The notes: generated by a model not told the origin, from the letters alone. Numbered from the stretch's first letter, positions 17,368 through 26,318 are shown. The stretch is DNA of 64,000 bases from Pedobacter endophyticus (GCF_015679185.1 NZ_CP064939.1:1364001-1428000); one strand, 5' to 3'. Numbers and translations are program-made.

Positions 17368-19695
17368 CTATTTCTTCAACAGAATTTTAAAATGGCTGCC
17401 TGTATCATTGTTTAAGTGTGCGGTAATTTCGCCATCCATTAATTCTATAAAAGTTCTGCAAAGGAGTAAACCAAGCCCGGTTCCTTTTTCTTTATTGGTG
17501 CCTGGCGAACTTACCCCTGCCCCGCTGTATCCCGGCTTGTTAAAATGATTCACCTGATCTTCGGTTAAGCCAATTCCCGTGTCCGAAATTTTTATTTCCA
17601 GCACATTATCTATGCCTTTGGAGCTGATGTGTATAGTTCCACCCGATGGCGTGAACTTAATGGAATTGTTAATGAGGTTCCGTATGGCCAACATCAACAT
17701 GTTCCGATCGGCCTTACATAAAGTTCCCTCACTCACCTGGTTTTTAATTAGAATTTGTTTTTGTTCAGCTAAATCGCTTACCGAAGCAATTACATCGGTA
17801 ACGAGCTCGCAAACATCAATTAGCTCTAAATACGGATTAAAGCCCTGCATCTGGCTCGCTGCCCAGGTTAATAGGTTCTCCATCATTGTTGAAGTGTGCG
17901 TCAGGTTGTTTTTCAGCGAAGCCGCATACTTCGTGAGTTTTTCCTGCTCAATTTTGCCTCCCTCCAAAAGTTGAATAAACGAAATCAACGAATTTACGGG
18001 AGTACGCATATCGTGGCTTACCACACTAAAAATCCTGTCCTTAACCCTGCTCAATTGCTCTAATTCGCGTTTTTGCAGGTTAATAATCTTGTTTAACCGC
18101 GTTGTTTTGCGTTGATTATAAAAAATTACAATGGCTATCATCAGTATCAGCGTAGCCGCAACGGTTAAAAATATTTTTACCCGCTGATCAAACTTAATCT
18201 GCTGCTCCTGCTGCGTAATTCGTCGGTCTTTTTCGTTAGCTGCTATTTGCGATTTAAAATTTTGCGAGGCATATTTACTCGCCTGCAGACTGCGTTGGAG
18301 ACTGAATTCGGCCTTAGCTTTTTGAAAAGTCAACTGATCCAATAATTTTTCCTTGCCGCTCAACGTTAACTGCTGTTTCCTTAAAATCAGTTCCTGTTGT
18401 TGCCGTTGCAGTTCTCCTTCTGTAATTTTTTGATGCAACAGGTAATCCTTTTCCTTGAAATCAAAATCGAGCTGCATTTGTGTTCTTGTTATCTCCCGTT
18501 CCTTTTCACGGTTAAATATTTTGTCTCGTGCAGCAATATAATGTTTAAAAAAGGTTAGCGAATTGCTATAATCGCCTTGCTTTTCGTAAACAATACTCAG
18601 GCCAAGCGCCGAATTTCTTTCGAGTTCTAAAAACCCATGAGTTGTGGCAAGTTTCAGGCTTTGATTGAGTAATGTCATCGCGTTCGAGAAATCGTTTATC
18701 TTCTGGTAAAAATTCCCCAGCGCATATAAACTAGTTCCGTAAGCATCTTTGTTTTGATTATCGCGATTAATCTCAACGGCTCTTTGATAGCTTTTTAGCG
18801 CAAGCTCGTATTTCCCGACAGCTGCGTACACGTTTCCCAAATCTATTTTTATATCTGCTACAATTTCGTCGTCGGTATCGGCCACCAAAGTCAGCGCCTT
18901 GTTGTAATAAGTTAAGGCCAGGTTTATTTTCTGGTCGGGCAACACGTTCATTTCCATAAGTTCCCTGGTGGTAGCTTCGAAATAATTGGTACCAATCAGC
19001 TCGCAAACCACCGCAATTCCGCGTTTATCTTCATCTTTGGTAAAAATTTCGAGTGCCCTTTTCATGTAAGTCAAGGCCCGACTGCGGTTTCCAAGGTTGC
19101 GATAAGTAATAGAAACATTGGTGTAACAATTTGCCAAATCGGTCTCGTTTCCGATCTTTTCGTAAATAGCTATGGCTTTTTGCGATACTTCGAGCGACTT
19201 GATGTAATCAGGAATACTTGCATACAAGGCGCTTAAATTTAAGTAGTTGCCAGCAACATTATTCAGATCGCCAACGGCCGAAAACTCCGAAATGGCTTTG
19301 AGGTAATTTGCTTCTGCATTTGCGTACTCGGCCTTTGCATGGTACATCCTTCCGCGGCGGGAATAAGCCAAACCGCTGTACCTTTTAAGGCTCTTATCTC
19401 TGCCCAGCTGAATAGATTTTTCGATGTAGAAGTCTGCCATTTCTGGCTTTTTCAATAGAATGTACTGTCTGTAAATTGCCCCTAAAACATTGCCCTTATT
19501 CGTATCCTGTTTTACATAATCGTCGTTTACTTTTAAAAGACTATCTAGCTTATGCTGAGGCAAGTTGGTATGCTGGCCGCATGTTAACTGAGGGAAAAAA
19601 AGTGAAAATACGATTCCGCTCCATACAATAATCGCATAGTTGAATTTTGGTCTCACTCTGGCAGTAAGTTTTCCCATTTTCAAGGTAAATATCAA
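17368..19695 (-). CDS. TPR-containing sensor histidine kinase
   Basis: A 775-residue membrane sensor. The N-terminal signal/anchor is followed by a periplasmic array of about seven to eight TPR repeats (about 60-410), a glutamine/lysine-rich coiled coil (about 420-500), one membrane helix (IFLTVAATLILMIAIVIFY), then a HisKA domain with the H box FSVVSHDMRTPVNSLISFIQ and a HATPase domain with N box AIRNLINNSIKF, DTGIGL and GTGLGLLLCRTFIELMDG. It lacks a receiver domain, so it phosphorylates a separate partner. The start may instead be the Met six residues in (19677). Confidence 0.9.
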   Translation of the reverse strand: MIFTLKMGKLTARVRPKFNYAIIVWSGIVFSLFFPQLTCGQHTNLPQHKLDSLLKVNDDYVKQDTNKGNVLGAIYRQYILLKKPEMADFYIEKSIQLGRDKSLKRYSGLAYSRRGRMYHAKAEYANAEANYLKAISEFSAVGDLNNVAGNYLNLSALYASIPDYIKSLEVSQKAIAIYEKIGNETDLANCYTNVSITYRNLGNRSRALTYMKRALEIFTKDEDKRGIAVVCELIGTNYFEATTRELMEMNVLPDQKINLALTYYNKALTLVADTDDEIVADIKIDLGNVYAAVGKYELALKSYQRAVEINRDNQNKDAYGTSLYALGNFYQKINDFSNAMTLLNQSLKLATTHGFLELERNSALGLSIVYEKQGDYSNSLTFFKHYIAARDKIFNREKEREITRTQMQLDFDFKEKDYLLHQKITEGELQRQQQELILRKQQLTLSGKEKLLDQLTFQKAKAEFSLQRSLQASKYASQNFKSQIAANEKDRRITQQEQQIKFDQRVKIFLTVAATLILMIAIVIFYNQRKTTRLNKIINLQKRELEQLSRVKDRIFSVVSHDMRTPVNSLISFIQLLEGGKIEQEKLTKYAASLKNNLTHTSTMMENLLTWAASQMQGFNPYLELIDVCELVTDVIASVSDLAEQKQILIKNQVSEGTLCKADRNMLMLAIRNLINNSIKFTPSGGTIHISSKGIDNVLEIKISDTGIGLTEDQVNHFNKPGYSGAGVSSPGTNKEKGTGLGLLLCRTFIELMDGEITAHLNNDTGSHFKILLKK

Positions 19696-20089
19696 AGCTT
19701 GCCACTAAGAATACATAACTGAGGATACAGATTTTGCGAAAAGTTTAACTTTTTCGTAATGGTGAATTTATACATAGCGACTTCAATAGGGATCTAAGTA
19801 TAAATGTAAATAAATTTCGGAGACAATTAAACCGCATTTTAACATTAATTGAACAAAGGGTATTTAAGCGCAAAATACACGCCCTGCTGTCAAAATCCCA
19901 AGTTCGAAATGACGAAAAAACCAAACAACCCGTCATATCCAAAGCCGATCCTTCATTGGTTGAGCTATCTTTTGCCGACTTGCATCAATTTGAGCCAAGC
20001 AACGCTTTGATTAAAGATTTCTCTTTGAGCAGAAAAAGCCTAAGTTTAAATGACGAGGAGGATAAAACACCCCTTATAAGCAGATAAAC

Positions 20090-20150
20090 GCGTCATTGCG
20101 AGGCATGGAGCAATCTGTTTAGTAAGATTGCTTCGTAACTCGCAACGCCG
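20090..20150. repeat. REP-like palindrome
   Basis: GTCATTGCGAGG... followed by GCAATCT (20110-20116) and AGATTGC (20125-20131), the common dispersed palindrome form. The remainder of the 19696-20190 gap is AT-rich, and I see no gene in it. Confidence 0.5.
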
Positions 20151-20190
20151 ATAGTAGGAAAAATCACACTAAAATACCAAATACCAATTG

Positions 20191-22617
20191 CTATGTTAAA
20201 TATATAGCCGGATATTTCGACGGATTGGCATCATGCATCATTTGATAGATGGTCTCAATTACATCATCAACCGATGGCTTGCTAAAGTAGTCGCCATCAG
20301 AGCCGAAAGGGGGCCTGTGCGCCTTGGCCGATAGCGTTTTAGGTTGCGCATCGAGGTAAAAATATCCTTTTTGTGCTTCTAAAACTTGCTGTAAAATATA
20401 AGCTGAGGCTCCTCCTGGTACGTCTTCATCAACAACCAGCAATTTATTTGTTTTGGCAAGCGATGTAGCACAAACCATGGTGGTATCGAAGGGTAGAAGT
20501 GTTTGCGGATCGATTATCTCCACCGAAATGCCCATCATGGCCAGTTCTTCTGCAGCTTCTTGCACTACCCTGAGCGTAGAGCCATACGAAACTACGGTGA
20601 TATCTGTTCCTTCTTCTAAAACTTCGGCAAGCCCCAGTTGAACGGTAAACTCGCCTACGTTAGTTGGTAATTTTTCCTTAAGGCGGTAACCGTTTAAACA
20701 TTCGATAACAACCGCTGGCTCGTCTGCCCTGAACAAAGTATTGTACATTCCGGCGGCCTGGGTCATATTGCGTGGTACACAAAGGTGCAAACCCCGCAAA
20801 GAACCCAAAAGCATAGAAATCGGCGATCCTGAATGCCAAATGCCTTCGAGGCGGTGGCCGCGGGTTCTGACAATAACAGGTGCTTTTTGTATTCCTTTTG
20901 TGCGGTAGGCAAGTGAGGCCAGATCATCGCTCAACACGTTAAGTGCAAATATCAGGTAATCGAGATATTGTATTTCGGCAATTGGCTTTAAGCCTCGAAG
21001 CGCAAGGCCGATGCCCTGCCCCATGATAGTCATTTCGCGAATACCGGTATCGGTAATCCTGAGCTCACCAAACTTGGCCTGTAAACCGGCAAAACCCTGA
21101 TTAACATCGCCAATATTGCCTAAATCTTCTCCAAAGGCTACTAAACGTTGATCTCGGGTGAAATTTTCGTTAAAACATGCGTTTAATATTTCCCTGCCAT
21201 CAACCATTTTCGAAAGGTTGTTATAGGCGGCAGGTACAATCGGAATTGAAGCGGGGCTTTCGTTTCCATTGGTGTGCAGCTTAGAATTGTATCGTTCGCC
21301 GTTAAGTTGTTGCTGATTCTTATACCATTCGACCAGGTTATTGCGTTCAGCACTCGGGTGGTTGGCAGAAAGGCGTATAACCTTTCGTGCGGCAACGATC
21401 ACATCTTTCCTCTGTACATCGGCGGTGGCAGCTAAATTAGCGGCGATTTTTGCCAGCTCGGGCTGATGTGCAGTCATTGCACCTATCAAATCAACTAATT
21501 GTTTTTGCTCAGGTTTGATGCTGTCCAAAAACTCATTCCACGCTTCTTTCTGCGCATTTCTAACAAATAATTTGGCCTTTTTCTCTACTTCGGCTATTTC
21601 TTCCTCGGTAGCAATAGCCGATTCGAGCATCCATTCACGCATCTTTAAGATACAATCGTGCTCATTTTCCCAGGTTAATCGATCTTTGGATTTGTAACGC
21701 TCGTGTGAGCCCGAAGTGGAGTGGCCCTGAGGTTGTGTAAGCTCGGTTACGTGAATTAAAACGGGAACATGTTCCTCGCGGCAGATGTTGATTGCTTTTT
21801 CATACACCTCGCAAAGCGCAGGATAATCCCAGCCCTTCACCTTGTAAATTTCATAGCCGGCGTTGTTGGTGTCGCGTTGAAAACCCTTCAACACTTCCGA
21901 AATGTCTTCCTTGGTAGTCTGATATTTTGCGGGTACAGAAATACCGTAGGCATCGTCCCAAATTGAGATCGCCATGGGCACTTGCAGTACTCCGGCCGCG
22001 TTTATAGCTTCAAAAAAAACGCCTTCTGAAGTTGAGGCATTACCAATAGTACCAAAGGCAACCTCGTTTCCCTCAACAGAAAAATGCTTTAAATAGGCCA
22101 GTTCCTTGTTCTGTCTGTACAGCTTAGATGCATAGGCCAGACCAACCAAACGGGCCATTTGCCCCCCGGTTGGCGAAATATCCGACGAACAGTTTTTAAT
22201 TTGTGTGAGATCGTTCCAGCTTCCATCCTCATTAACCGATTTAGTTGCAAAATGGCAGTTCATTTGCCTTCCTCCGGAAAAAGGGTCGGCCCCCTCTGTC
22301 GGATTTGCATACAATTGGGCAAAAAATTCTTTAATGGTCGAAATCCCGGTCGCAAAGGCAAAAGTTTGATCACGATAGTAGCCAGAACGCCAATCTCCAG
22401 CTTTAAAAGCCTTGGCCATAGCTACCTGCGGAACTTCCTTTCCATCACCAAAAATGCCGAATTTCGCCTTTCCCGTAAGTACTTCTCTACGTCCTAAAAC
22501 ACTCGCCTGCCTGCTCTCGAAGGCAATCTTATAATCGTTTAAAACAATGGATTTGAAGTCGTTAAAGCTTAATTCAGAGGCATCGATAGCGTTGGTTACC
22601 AGTTTTTCATTCTGCAT
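20191..22617 (-). CDS. Branched-chain 2-oxoacid dehydrogenase E1, fused alpha and beta subunits
   Basis: An 808-residue fusion of the two E1 subunits of a TPP-dependent 2-oxoacid dehydrogenase complex. The alpha part is about 1-360 (RDQTFAFATG, the TPP site region GNASTSEGVFFEAINAAGVLQVP...WDDAYGISVP, and GHSTSGSHERYKS). The beta part is about 465-808 (FGEDLGNIGDVNQGFAGLQAKFG, ITDTGIREMTIMGQGIGLALRGLKP, EDVPGGASAY). It decarboxylates branched-chain 2-oxoacids for the E2 lipoyl carrier, which is not in the window. The usual D and N of the TPP motif read N and D here. I start at MQNEKL (22617); the frame is open 24 bp further. Confidence 0.88.
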   Translation of the reverse strand: MQNEKLVTNAIDASELSFNDFKSIVLNDYKIAFESRQASVLGRREVLTGKAKFGIFGDGKEVPQVAMAKAFKAGDWRSGYYRDQTFAFATGISTIKEFFAQLYANPTEGADPFSGGRQMNCHFATKSVNEDGSWNDLTQIKNCSSDISPTGGQMARLVGLAYASKLYRQNKELAYLKHFSVEGNEVAFGTIGNASTSEGVFFEAINAAGVLQVPMAISIWDDAYGISVPAKYQTTKEDISEVLKGFQRDTNNAGYEIYKVKGWDYPALCEVYEKAINICREEHVPVLIHVTELTQPQGHSTSGSHERYKSKDRLTWENEHDCILKMREWMLESAIATEEEIAEVEKKAKLFVRNAQKEAWNEFLDSIKPEQKQLVDLIGAMTAHQPELAKIAANLAATADVQRKDVIVAARKVIRLSANHPSAERNNLVEWYKNQQQLNGERYNSKLHTNGNESPASIPIVPAAYNNLSKMVDGREILNACFNENFTRDQRLVAFGEDLGNIGDVNQGFAGLQAKFGELRITDTGIREMTIMGQGIGLALRGLKPIAEIQYLDYLIFALNVLSDDLASLAYRTKGIQKAPVIVRTRGHRLEGIWHSGSPISMLLGSLRGLHLCVPRNMTQAAGMYNTLFRADEPAVVIECLNGYRLKEKLPTNVGEFTVQLGLAEVLEEGTDITVVSYGSTLRVVQEAAEELAMMGISVEIIDPQTLLPFDTTMVCATSLAKTNKLLVVDEDVPGGASAYILQQVLEAQKGYFYLDAQPKTLSAKAHRPPFGSDGDYFSKPSVDDVIETIYQMMHDANPSKYPAIYLT

Positions 22618-22742
22618 CGTAATCAATATTGGTTTTGGCAAATATATAGAAAATTAAAAGTTTGCCTTTATGTTGAAATGTAAAATTATATATGGAATTG
22701 TAAAAAATAGTTGGAATAGTTTTTGTTTTAGAAATAAAACAA

Positions 22743-22750
22743 TAAATTTG
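22743..22750 (+). promoter_or_regulatory. -7 box TAAATTTG for the DUF1573 gene
   Basis: A TAnnTTTG match 36 nt before the start at 22787, in the AT-rich gap divergent from the E1 gene. Confidence 0.5.
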
Positions 22751-22786
22751 TTTTAATAACTATAGGAAATATAACACCTCATAAAA

Positions 22787-23188
22787 ATGAAAAAAATCTT
22801 AGTATTATTCGCTTTTGTATTGGGTTTAAGTGTTGCGGTAAATGCGCAGACTAAACCTGCAGAATTTAAATTTGAAGCTGAAACTCACGATTTTGGTAAA
22901 ATTGTATTAAATAAACCGGTTACATTCGATTTTAAATACACTAACATTGGCGATGAGCCATTAATTATTACCAAAGCTGAAGCAAGTTGCGGTTGTACAG
23001 TTCCGAAGTACACTTCCACCCCGATTAAAAAAGGTGAAACAGGTGTAATCTCGGTAACATTTAACGCTGCTGCTGGTCCGGCTACATTTGCCAAAGCGGT
23101 TACCGTTACTTCAAATGCAAAAACACCAATTAAGGTGCTTTACATTAAAGGTGAAACTGTAACCTCGGTAACAGCATCATCAAAGTAA
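22787..23188 (+). CDS. DUF1573 secreted protein
   Basis: A 133-residue exported protein: signal peptide MKKILVLFAFVLGLSVAVNAQ, then one Ig-like DUF1573 domain (EAETHDFGKIVLNKPVTFDFKYTNIGDEPLIITKAEASCGCTVPKYT...KGETGVISVTFNAA). The ASCGC motif is the family signature. Such proteins are abundant in Bacteroidota and are found in the periplasm or outer membrane; the function is not known. A strong terminator follows. Confidence 0.9.
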   Translation: MKKILVLFAFVLGLSVAVNAQTKPAEFKFEAETHDFGKIVLNKPVTFDFKYTNIGDEPLIITKAEASCGCTVPKYTSTPIKKGETGVISVTFNAAAGPATFAKAVTVTSNAKTPIKVLYIKGETVTSVTASSK

Positions 23189-23209
23189 TTTTTTAAACGA
23201 TAATATGTA

Positions 23210-23240
23210 AAAAGTCCCGATTTTCATCGGGACTTTTTTA
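23210..23240 (+). terminator. Terminator of the DUF1573 gene
   Basis: 12-bp stem AAAAGTCCCGAT / ATCGGGACTTTT with a TTTC loop, then a T run. The T run also supplies the start of the next gene's promoter box. Confidence 0.85.
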
Positions 23241-23246
23241 TTTTTG
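23239..23246 (+). promoter_or_regulatory. -7 box TATTTTTG for the aminotransferase gene
   Basis: TAnnTTTG begins inside the terminator T tract and ends 4 nt before the ATG at 23251, so the transcript should be leaderless. Terminator and promoter share bases. Confidence 0.6.
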
Positions 23247-23250
23247 CACC

Positions 23251-24450
23251 ATGCCAAAAATTTCACAAAAAGGTTTGCAGATGCCTGCATCGCCAATCAG
23301 AAAATTAACTCCTTTTGCCGATAAAGCGAAACAGGATGGAAAAAAAGTTTTTCACTTAAATATTGGGCAGCCCGACATTGAAACACCGGATGTGATGTTG
23401 GATGCCATTAAAAATATCGACTTTAACGTTTGGGCGTACACGCCATCGGAGGGCACATTAGCTTACCGTTTAAAACTGACAGAATATTACAACAAACTGG
23501 GTTACAACATTACGCCGGAGAACATATTGGTTACAGTTGGCGGTTCAGAGGCAATTACCATTGCCATGCAAACCTGTGTAAATGAGGGCGACGAAATTAT
23601 CATTCCTGAGCCTTTTTACGCCAATTACAATGGATTTGCCTGCATGAGCAACGTGGTGGTAAAACCGATTTTATCTTATATCGAAAATGGCTTCGCCCTC
23701 CCTCCTATTGCAGCGTTCGAAGAGCTGATTACGGAAAAAACGAAAGCAATAATTATCTGCAATCCGAATAATCCAACGGGCTATTTATACTCGAAAGAGG
23801 AGCTTGAGGCGTTAAAAACCTTATGTTTAAAATACGATCTGTTTTTATTTTCTGACGAGGCCTACCGCGAGTTTTGCTATGATGGCAGGGAATTTATTTC
23901 GCCAATGCACCTCGACGGTCTGGACGAAAATGTAGTGATTATGGATACCGTTTCTAAGCGGTACAGCGCATGTGGTGCCCGTTTAGGATGCCTGATTACC
24001 AAAAACAAACAAGTAATCGCTTCGGGATTGAAGTTTGCACAGGCTAGGCTCAGCCCAGGTATGGTAGAACAAATTGCCGGCGCCGCAGCCGTAGACACAC
24101 CTGATAGCTATTTTGAAAAAGTAAATACAGAATACACGCTGCGTAGAGATACCTTGGTTGGCAGACTAAATAATATTGAAGGCGTTTTTTGTCCGAACCC
24201 GGGCGGTGCATTTTATGTGGTGGCCAAATTCCCGATTGATGATGCGGATAAATTTTGCCAGTGGATTTTGGAAGACTTTTCGCACGAAAACCAAACCGTA
24301 ATGATGGCTCCGGCTACCGGATTTTATTCTACCCCCGGATCGGGAAAAAATGAAGTGCGTATGGCTTATGTGCTAAACACGTCAGAACTGAACAAAGCGA
24401 TGGATTGCCTCGAAATTGCTTTGAAACAATATCCTGGAAGAACTAGTTAA
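23251..24450 (+). CDS. Class I/II PLP-dependent aminotransferase
   Basis: A 399-residue fold type I aminotransferase. Visible are the N-terminal LNIGQPDIETPD, the NPNNPTG motif, the PLP-ring Asp in FSDEAYREFCYDG, the Schiff-base Lys236 in SVSKRYSACGARLGCL, and the substrate carboxylate Arg near NEVRMAYVLN. It belongs to the aspartate/aromatic aminotransferase group; donor and acceptor cannot be fixed from sequence. A role in making Phe/Tyr would suit the aro cluster 9 kb away, but that is only a guess. Confidence 0.9.
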   Translation: MPKISQKGLQMPASPIRKLTPFADKAKQDGKKVFHLNIGQPDIETPDVMLDAIKNIDFNVWAYTPSEGTLAYRLKLTEYYNKLGYNITPENILVTVGGSEAITIAMQTCVNEGDEIIIPEPFYANYNGFACMSNVVVKPILSYIENGFALPPIAAFEELITEKTKAIIICNPNNPTGYLYSKEELEALKTLCLKYDLFLFSDEAYREFCYDGREFISPMHLDGLDENVVIMDTVSKRYSACGARLGCLITKNKQVIASGLKFAQARLSPGMVEQIAGAAAVDTPDSYFEKVNTEYTLRRDTLVGRLNNIEGVFCPNPGGAFYVVAKFPIDDADKFCQWILEDFSHENQTVMMAPATGFYSTPGSGKNEVRMAYVLNTSELNKAMDCLEIALKQYPGRTS

Positions 24451-24528
24451 TTGGTGAATTGGTTCATTAGTCGTTTATAAGTGCTAATTGCCTATTTCTA
24501 ATTGCTAATTGCCGATTACTGTTATATA

Positions 24529-24568
24529 ACAACAAAGCCTGCAAATTAAATTTGCAGGTTTTGTTGTT
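24529..24568. terminator. Probable ancestral tmRNA terminator
   Basis: Stem AACAACAAA-CCTGCAAATT / AATTTGCAGG-TTTTGTTGTT with T/A runs on both sides. Read on the minus strand it directly follows the distal copy of the tmRNA 3' end (24572-24594), where a tmRNA terminator would be expected. It also ends the plus-strand aminotransferase transcript. Confidence 0.7.
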
Positions 24569-24571
24569 TTT

Positions 24572-24594
24572 GGTGGAGCCGAAGGGGGTCGAAC
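24572..24594 (-). repeat. Duplicated tmRNA 3' end (att-like direct repeat)
   Basis: Matches the tmRNA 3' end at 25523-25545 at 22 of 23 positions (GGTGGAGCCGAAGGG, one G/A change, then TCGAAC). With the next base it encodes a full CACCA end, whereas the current tmRNA copy reads CACCGG. This is the footprint expected when an element integrates into the 3' end of ssrA. Confidence 0.8.
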
Positions 24595-24603
24595 TATTAT
24601 CAA

Positions 24604-25221
24604 TTATACCTGGCTAAATTTTCCGTTTTCTTTTAGTGGTAAAAAATACCCCTTTATACAATTGGGATTTCTGATACAGATTTGAATATGATCTTTTTCT
24701 CTAAATCCAGCATTGGGATATAGTTCCTTGCCCTCCCAAAAAACACCGCGGACCGAATCAAATGGTCTCATTTTTTGTTCATCTCTAAACTGGTGAAGCG
24801 TTTCAATAACTGCACAATCAAGCTCTCTAAGAATTAAATCTTTGTTTCCTCCAATGGGCTTATTTATTGGTAGGTCCATTCCAAGAGCTGAATAGGAAGC
24901 AGATAGTAATTTGTATGATTCATCGAGAAATATGAGATTTTGATAATCTAACAAATCTAAACAAAATCCTAAATTGATAACGGCACCAATTACTGCAGGT
25001 TTTGCCATACGATTTTTTGTGTTTTTTGGAAGCGTGCTTAAAAAGGTTGCAATCTGTAAGGCACGGCTCGGACTGTTGTCCCAAAAATAACTACCATGAC
25101 CAAGCCAATCATAATCATTTTTACTATTACGTACTGAAGACTTTCCTGCAAGAAGATTGGAAGTCAGACTTTCATCACACCCATGAAATGCAAGTACTAG
25201 CCCTGTTCTTGCGGAATACAT
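24604..25221 (-). CDS. Hypothetical protein, possible ADP-ribosyltransferase-like toxin
   Basis: A 205-residue soluble protein without a family I can name surely. LVLAFHGCDES near the N-terminus, then DYDWLGHGSYFWDNSPSRALQIA, resembles the H-G and G-x-G-x-Y-x-x pattern of DUF3990/ADP-ribosyltransferase folds. The C-terminus (GFREKDHIQICIRNPNCIKGYFLP) could carry the catalytic Glu. Biochemical activity is inferred. It overlaps the upstream 57-codon ORF by 25 nt in another frame, a layout typical of toxin-antitoxin pairs. Both genes lie inside the DNA bounded by the duplicated tmRNA end, so they are probably recent arrivals. Confidence 0.6.
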   Translation of the reverse strand: MYSARTGLVLAFHGCDESLTSNLLAGKSSVRNSKNDYDWLGHGSYFWDNSPSRALQIATFLSTLPKNTKNRMAKPAVIGAVINLGFCLDLLDYQNLIFLDESYKLLSASYSALGMDLPINKPIGGNKDLILRELDCAVIETLHQFRDEQKMRPFDSVRGVFWEGKELYPNAGFREKDHIQICIRNPNCIKGYFLPLKENGKFSQV

Positions 25222-25370
25222 AAATGCTTATACGGATCGCGTAGATTGCCTTTTTCAGTGATAATGCCAGTTTTGACCAGAAAAGCCTTAGAAGCACTCT
25301 TGTTTCTTGAGAGCTTTTCAGTATATTTTTTAATAGCAACTGAAAATTCCTTTAATTCTTTTTCTGACAT
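25197..25370 (-). CDS. Small partner of the ART-like protein (putative antitoxin)
   Basis: A 57-residue ORF too short for standard calling. It begins MSEKELKEFSVAIKKY, runs through a basic helix (KLSRNKSASKAFLVKTGI) and ends NLRDPYKHLCIPQEQG. The SASKAFLVKTGIITEKG stretch looks like a conserved short helical motif. Its 3' end overlaps the start of the ART-like gene by 25 nt, so the two must be translationally linked. It may be the antitoxin, or a DNA-binding autoregulator. Confidence 0.6.
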   Translation of the reverse strand: MSEKELKEFSVAIKKYTEKLSRNKSASKAFLVKTGIITEKGNLRDPYKHLCIPQEQG

Positions 25371-25472
25371 AGACTAAATGTACATTTTTTTTCTAAAAAA
25401 CATCAATAGAAATTCAATGCTTCAAGAATTGAATTTATAGAAGTCCTGCGCAAAACAACAGGCATCTTTTTA

Positions 25473-25517
25473 AAAAAGCAACCACCTGATTAAATGATCA
25501 TCAGGTGGTTGCTTTTT
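25473..25517. terminator. tmRNA terminator (current copy)
   Basis: A 17-bp perfect stem AAAAAGCAACCACCTGA / TCAGGTGGTTGCTTTTT with T runs in both directions. It starts 6 nt after the tmRNA 3' end on the minus strand. Confidence 0.85.
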
Positions 25518-25522
25518 TTTCC

Positions 25523-25888
25523 GGTGGAGCCGAAGGGAGTCGAACCCTTGTCCAGTTGTGAGATAAATTATACCTTCTACATGCTTATTTTTCAATTAAT
25601 TTTCGAGAAATAAACGGGCTGAAAACCGACCTTGTTTATATCCTTAGGTACTTTGTCTCACTTCAAGTCGCACCTCCTTGAAGCCAGCTTTGTTGTTTCG
25701 ATGCCCCAGATTCTAACCCAACAATGCAGCAGTTAGAGGGACAAAAGCTAAGCTAGTTCTAAACTAGGCAGCTAAGGCGTAAGTATTTTCGCCAACTAAA
25801 ATGTGAACGTTCACTTTAAGTGCTCTCCGTACAACGCACTGCATGCTAACATAACCTTCGCCACCCCGTCAAATCCAAGAACGGCCCC
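25523..25888 (-). ncRNA. ssrA: Transfer-messenger RNA
   Basis: A 366-nt tmRNA that rescues stalled ribosomes and tags the nascent chain. The 5' end GGGGCCG pairs with the 3' CGGCTCC of the tRNA-like domain (one G-U). The T-arm GGGTTCGACTCCC is intact. The tag frame at 25764-25793 encodes GENTYALAA followed by TAG, close to the GENNYALAA tags of Bacteroidota. The mature CC is encoded but the last A is not (CACCGG). The 3' end is duplicated 950 bp downstream. Confidence 0.93.
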
Positions 25889-26078
25889 AGTTTGTAGTTT
25901 TCAGTTTGCAACTACCAATTACAAAACAGAACAACAAATATACAAAATTTTGTTGTAAATGTTTAACTGTTTTATGGGCTTAATTGTTTGAATTGACACA
26001 AAGCTGGCATAATGAAAGCGGAAATTACTTTCATGGCCAAATTGTAGCGAATACAAAGCTGCGCCCGTTTAGTATATT

Positions 26079-26318
26079 ATGAACGCTAAAAAGATTTTAT
26101 TCTATTGTTGGTCGATACTGCTTTTGTTGGTATCGTTAACCATCGCCCACCTGTTAAATTTAAGTTTAGATTGGCAGCACTTTGTAAAATCAGCTACTGA
26201 TTTTCTGTCAGTGATGAGTTTCATGCTTATTGCGCTGCTTGCACTAACTTTTGCGGTTTACTTTTTTAGAAAAGCACTGAATTGGGGAAAGAAAAAGGAG
26301 CATATCAGGTACCTTTAA
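26079..26318 (+). CDS. Small two-helix membrane protein
   Basis: A 79-residue ORF with two hydrophobic helices (about 7-27 and 43-64) and a basic C-terminus (RKALNWGKKKEH). No family is recognised. The start ATG follows a short AT-rich gap after tmRNA. It could be a cell-envelope small protein. Confidence 0.5.
   Translation: MNAKKILFYCWSILLLLVSLTIAHLLNLSLDWQHFVKSATDFLSVMSFMLIALLALTFAVYFFRKALNWGKKKEHIRYL

Noticed and set aside
24572..24594. A second tmRNA or a tRNA
   Set aside because: Only the 3'-terminal 23 nt are present; no 5' acceptor strand or D/T arms can be drawn.
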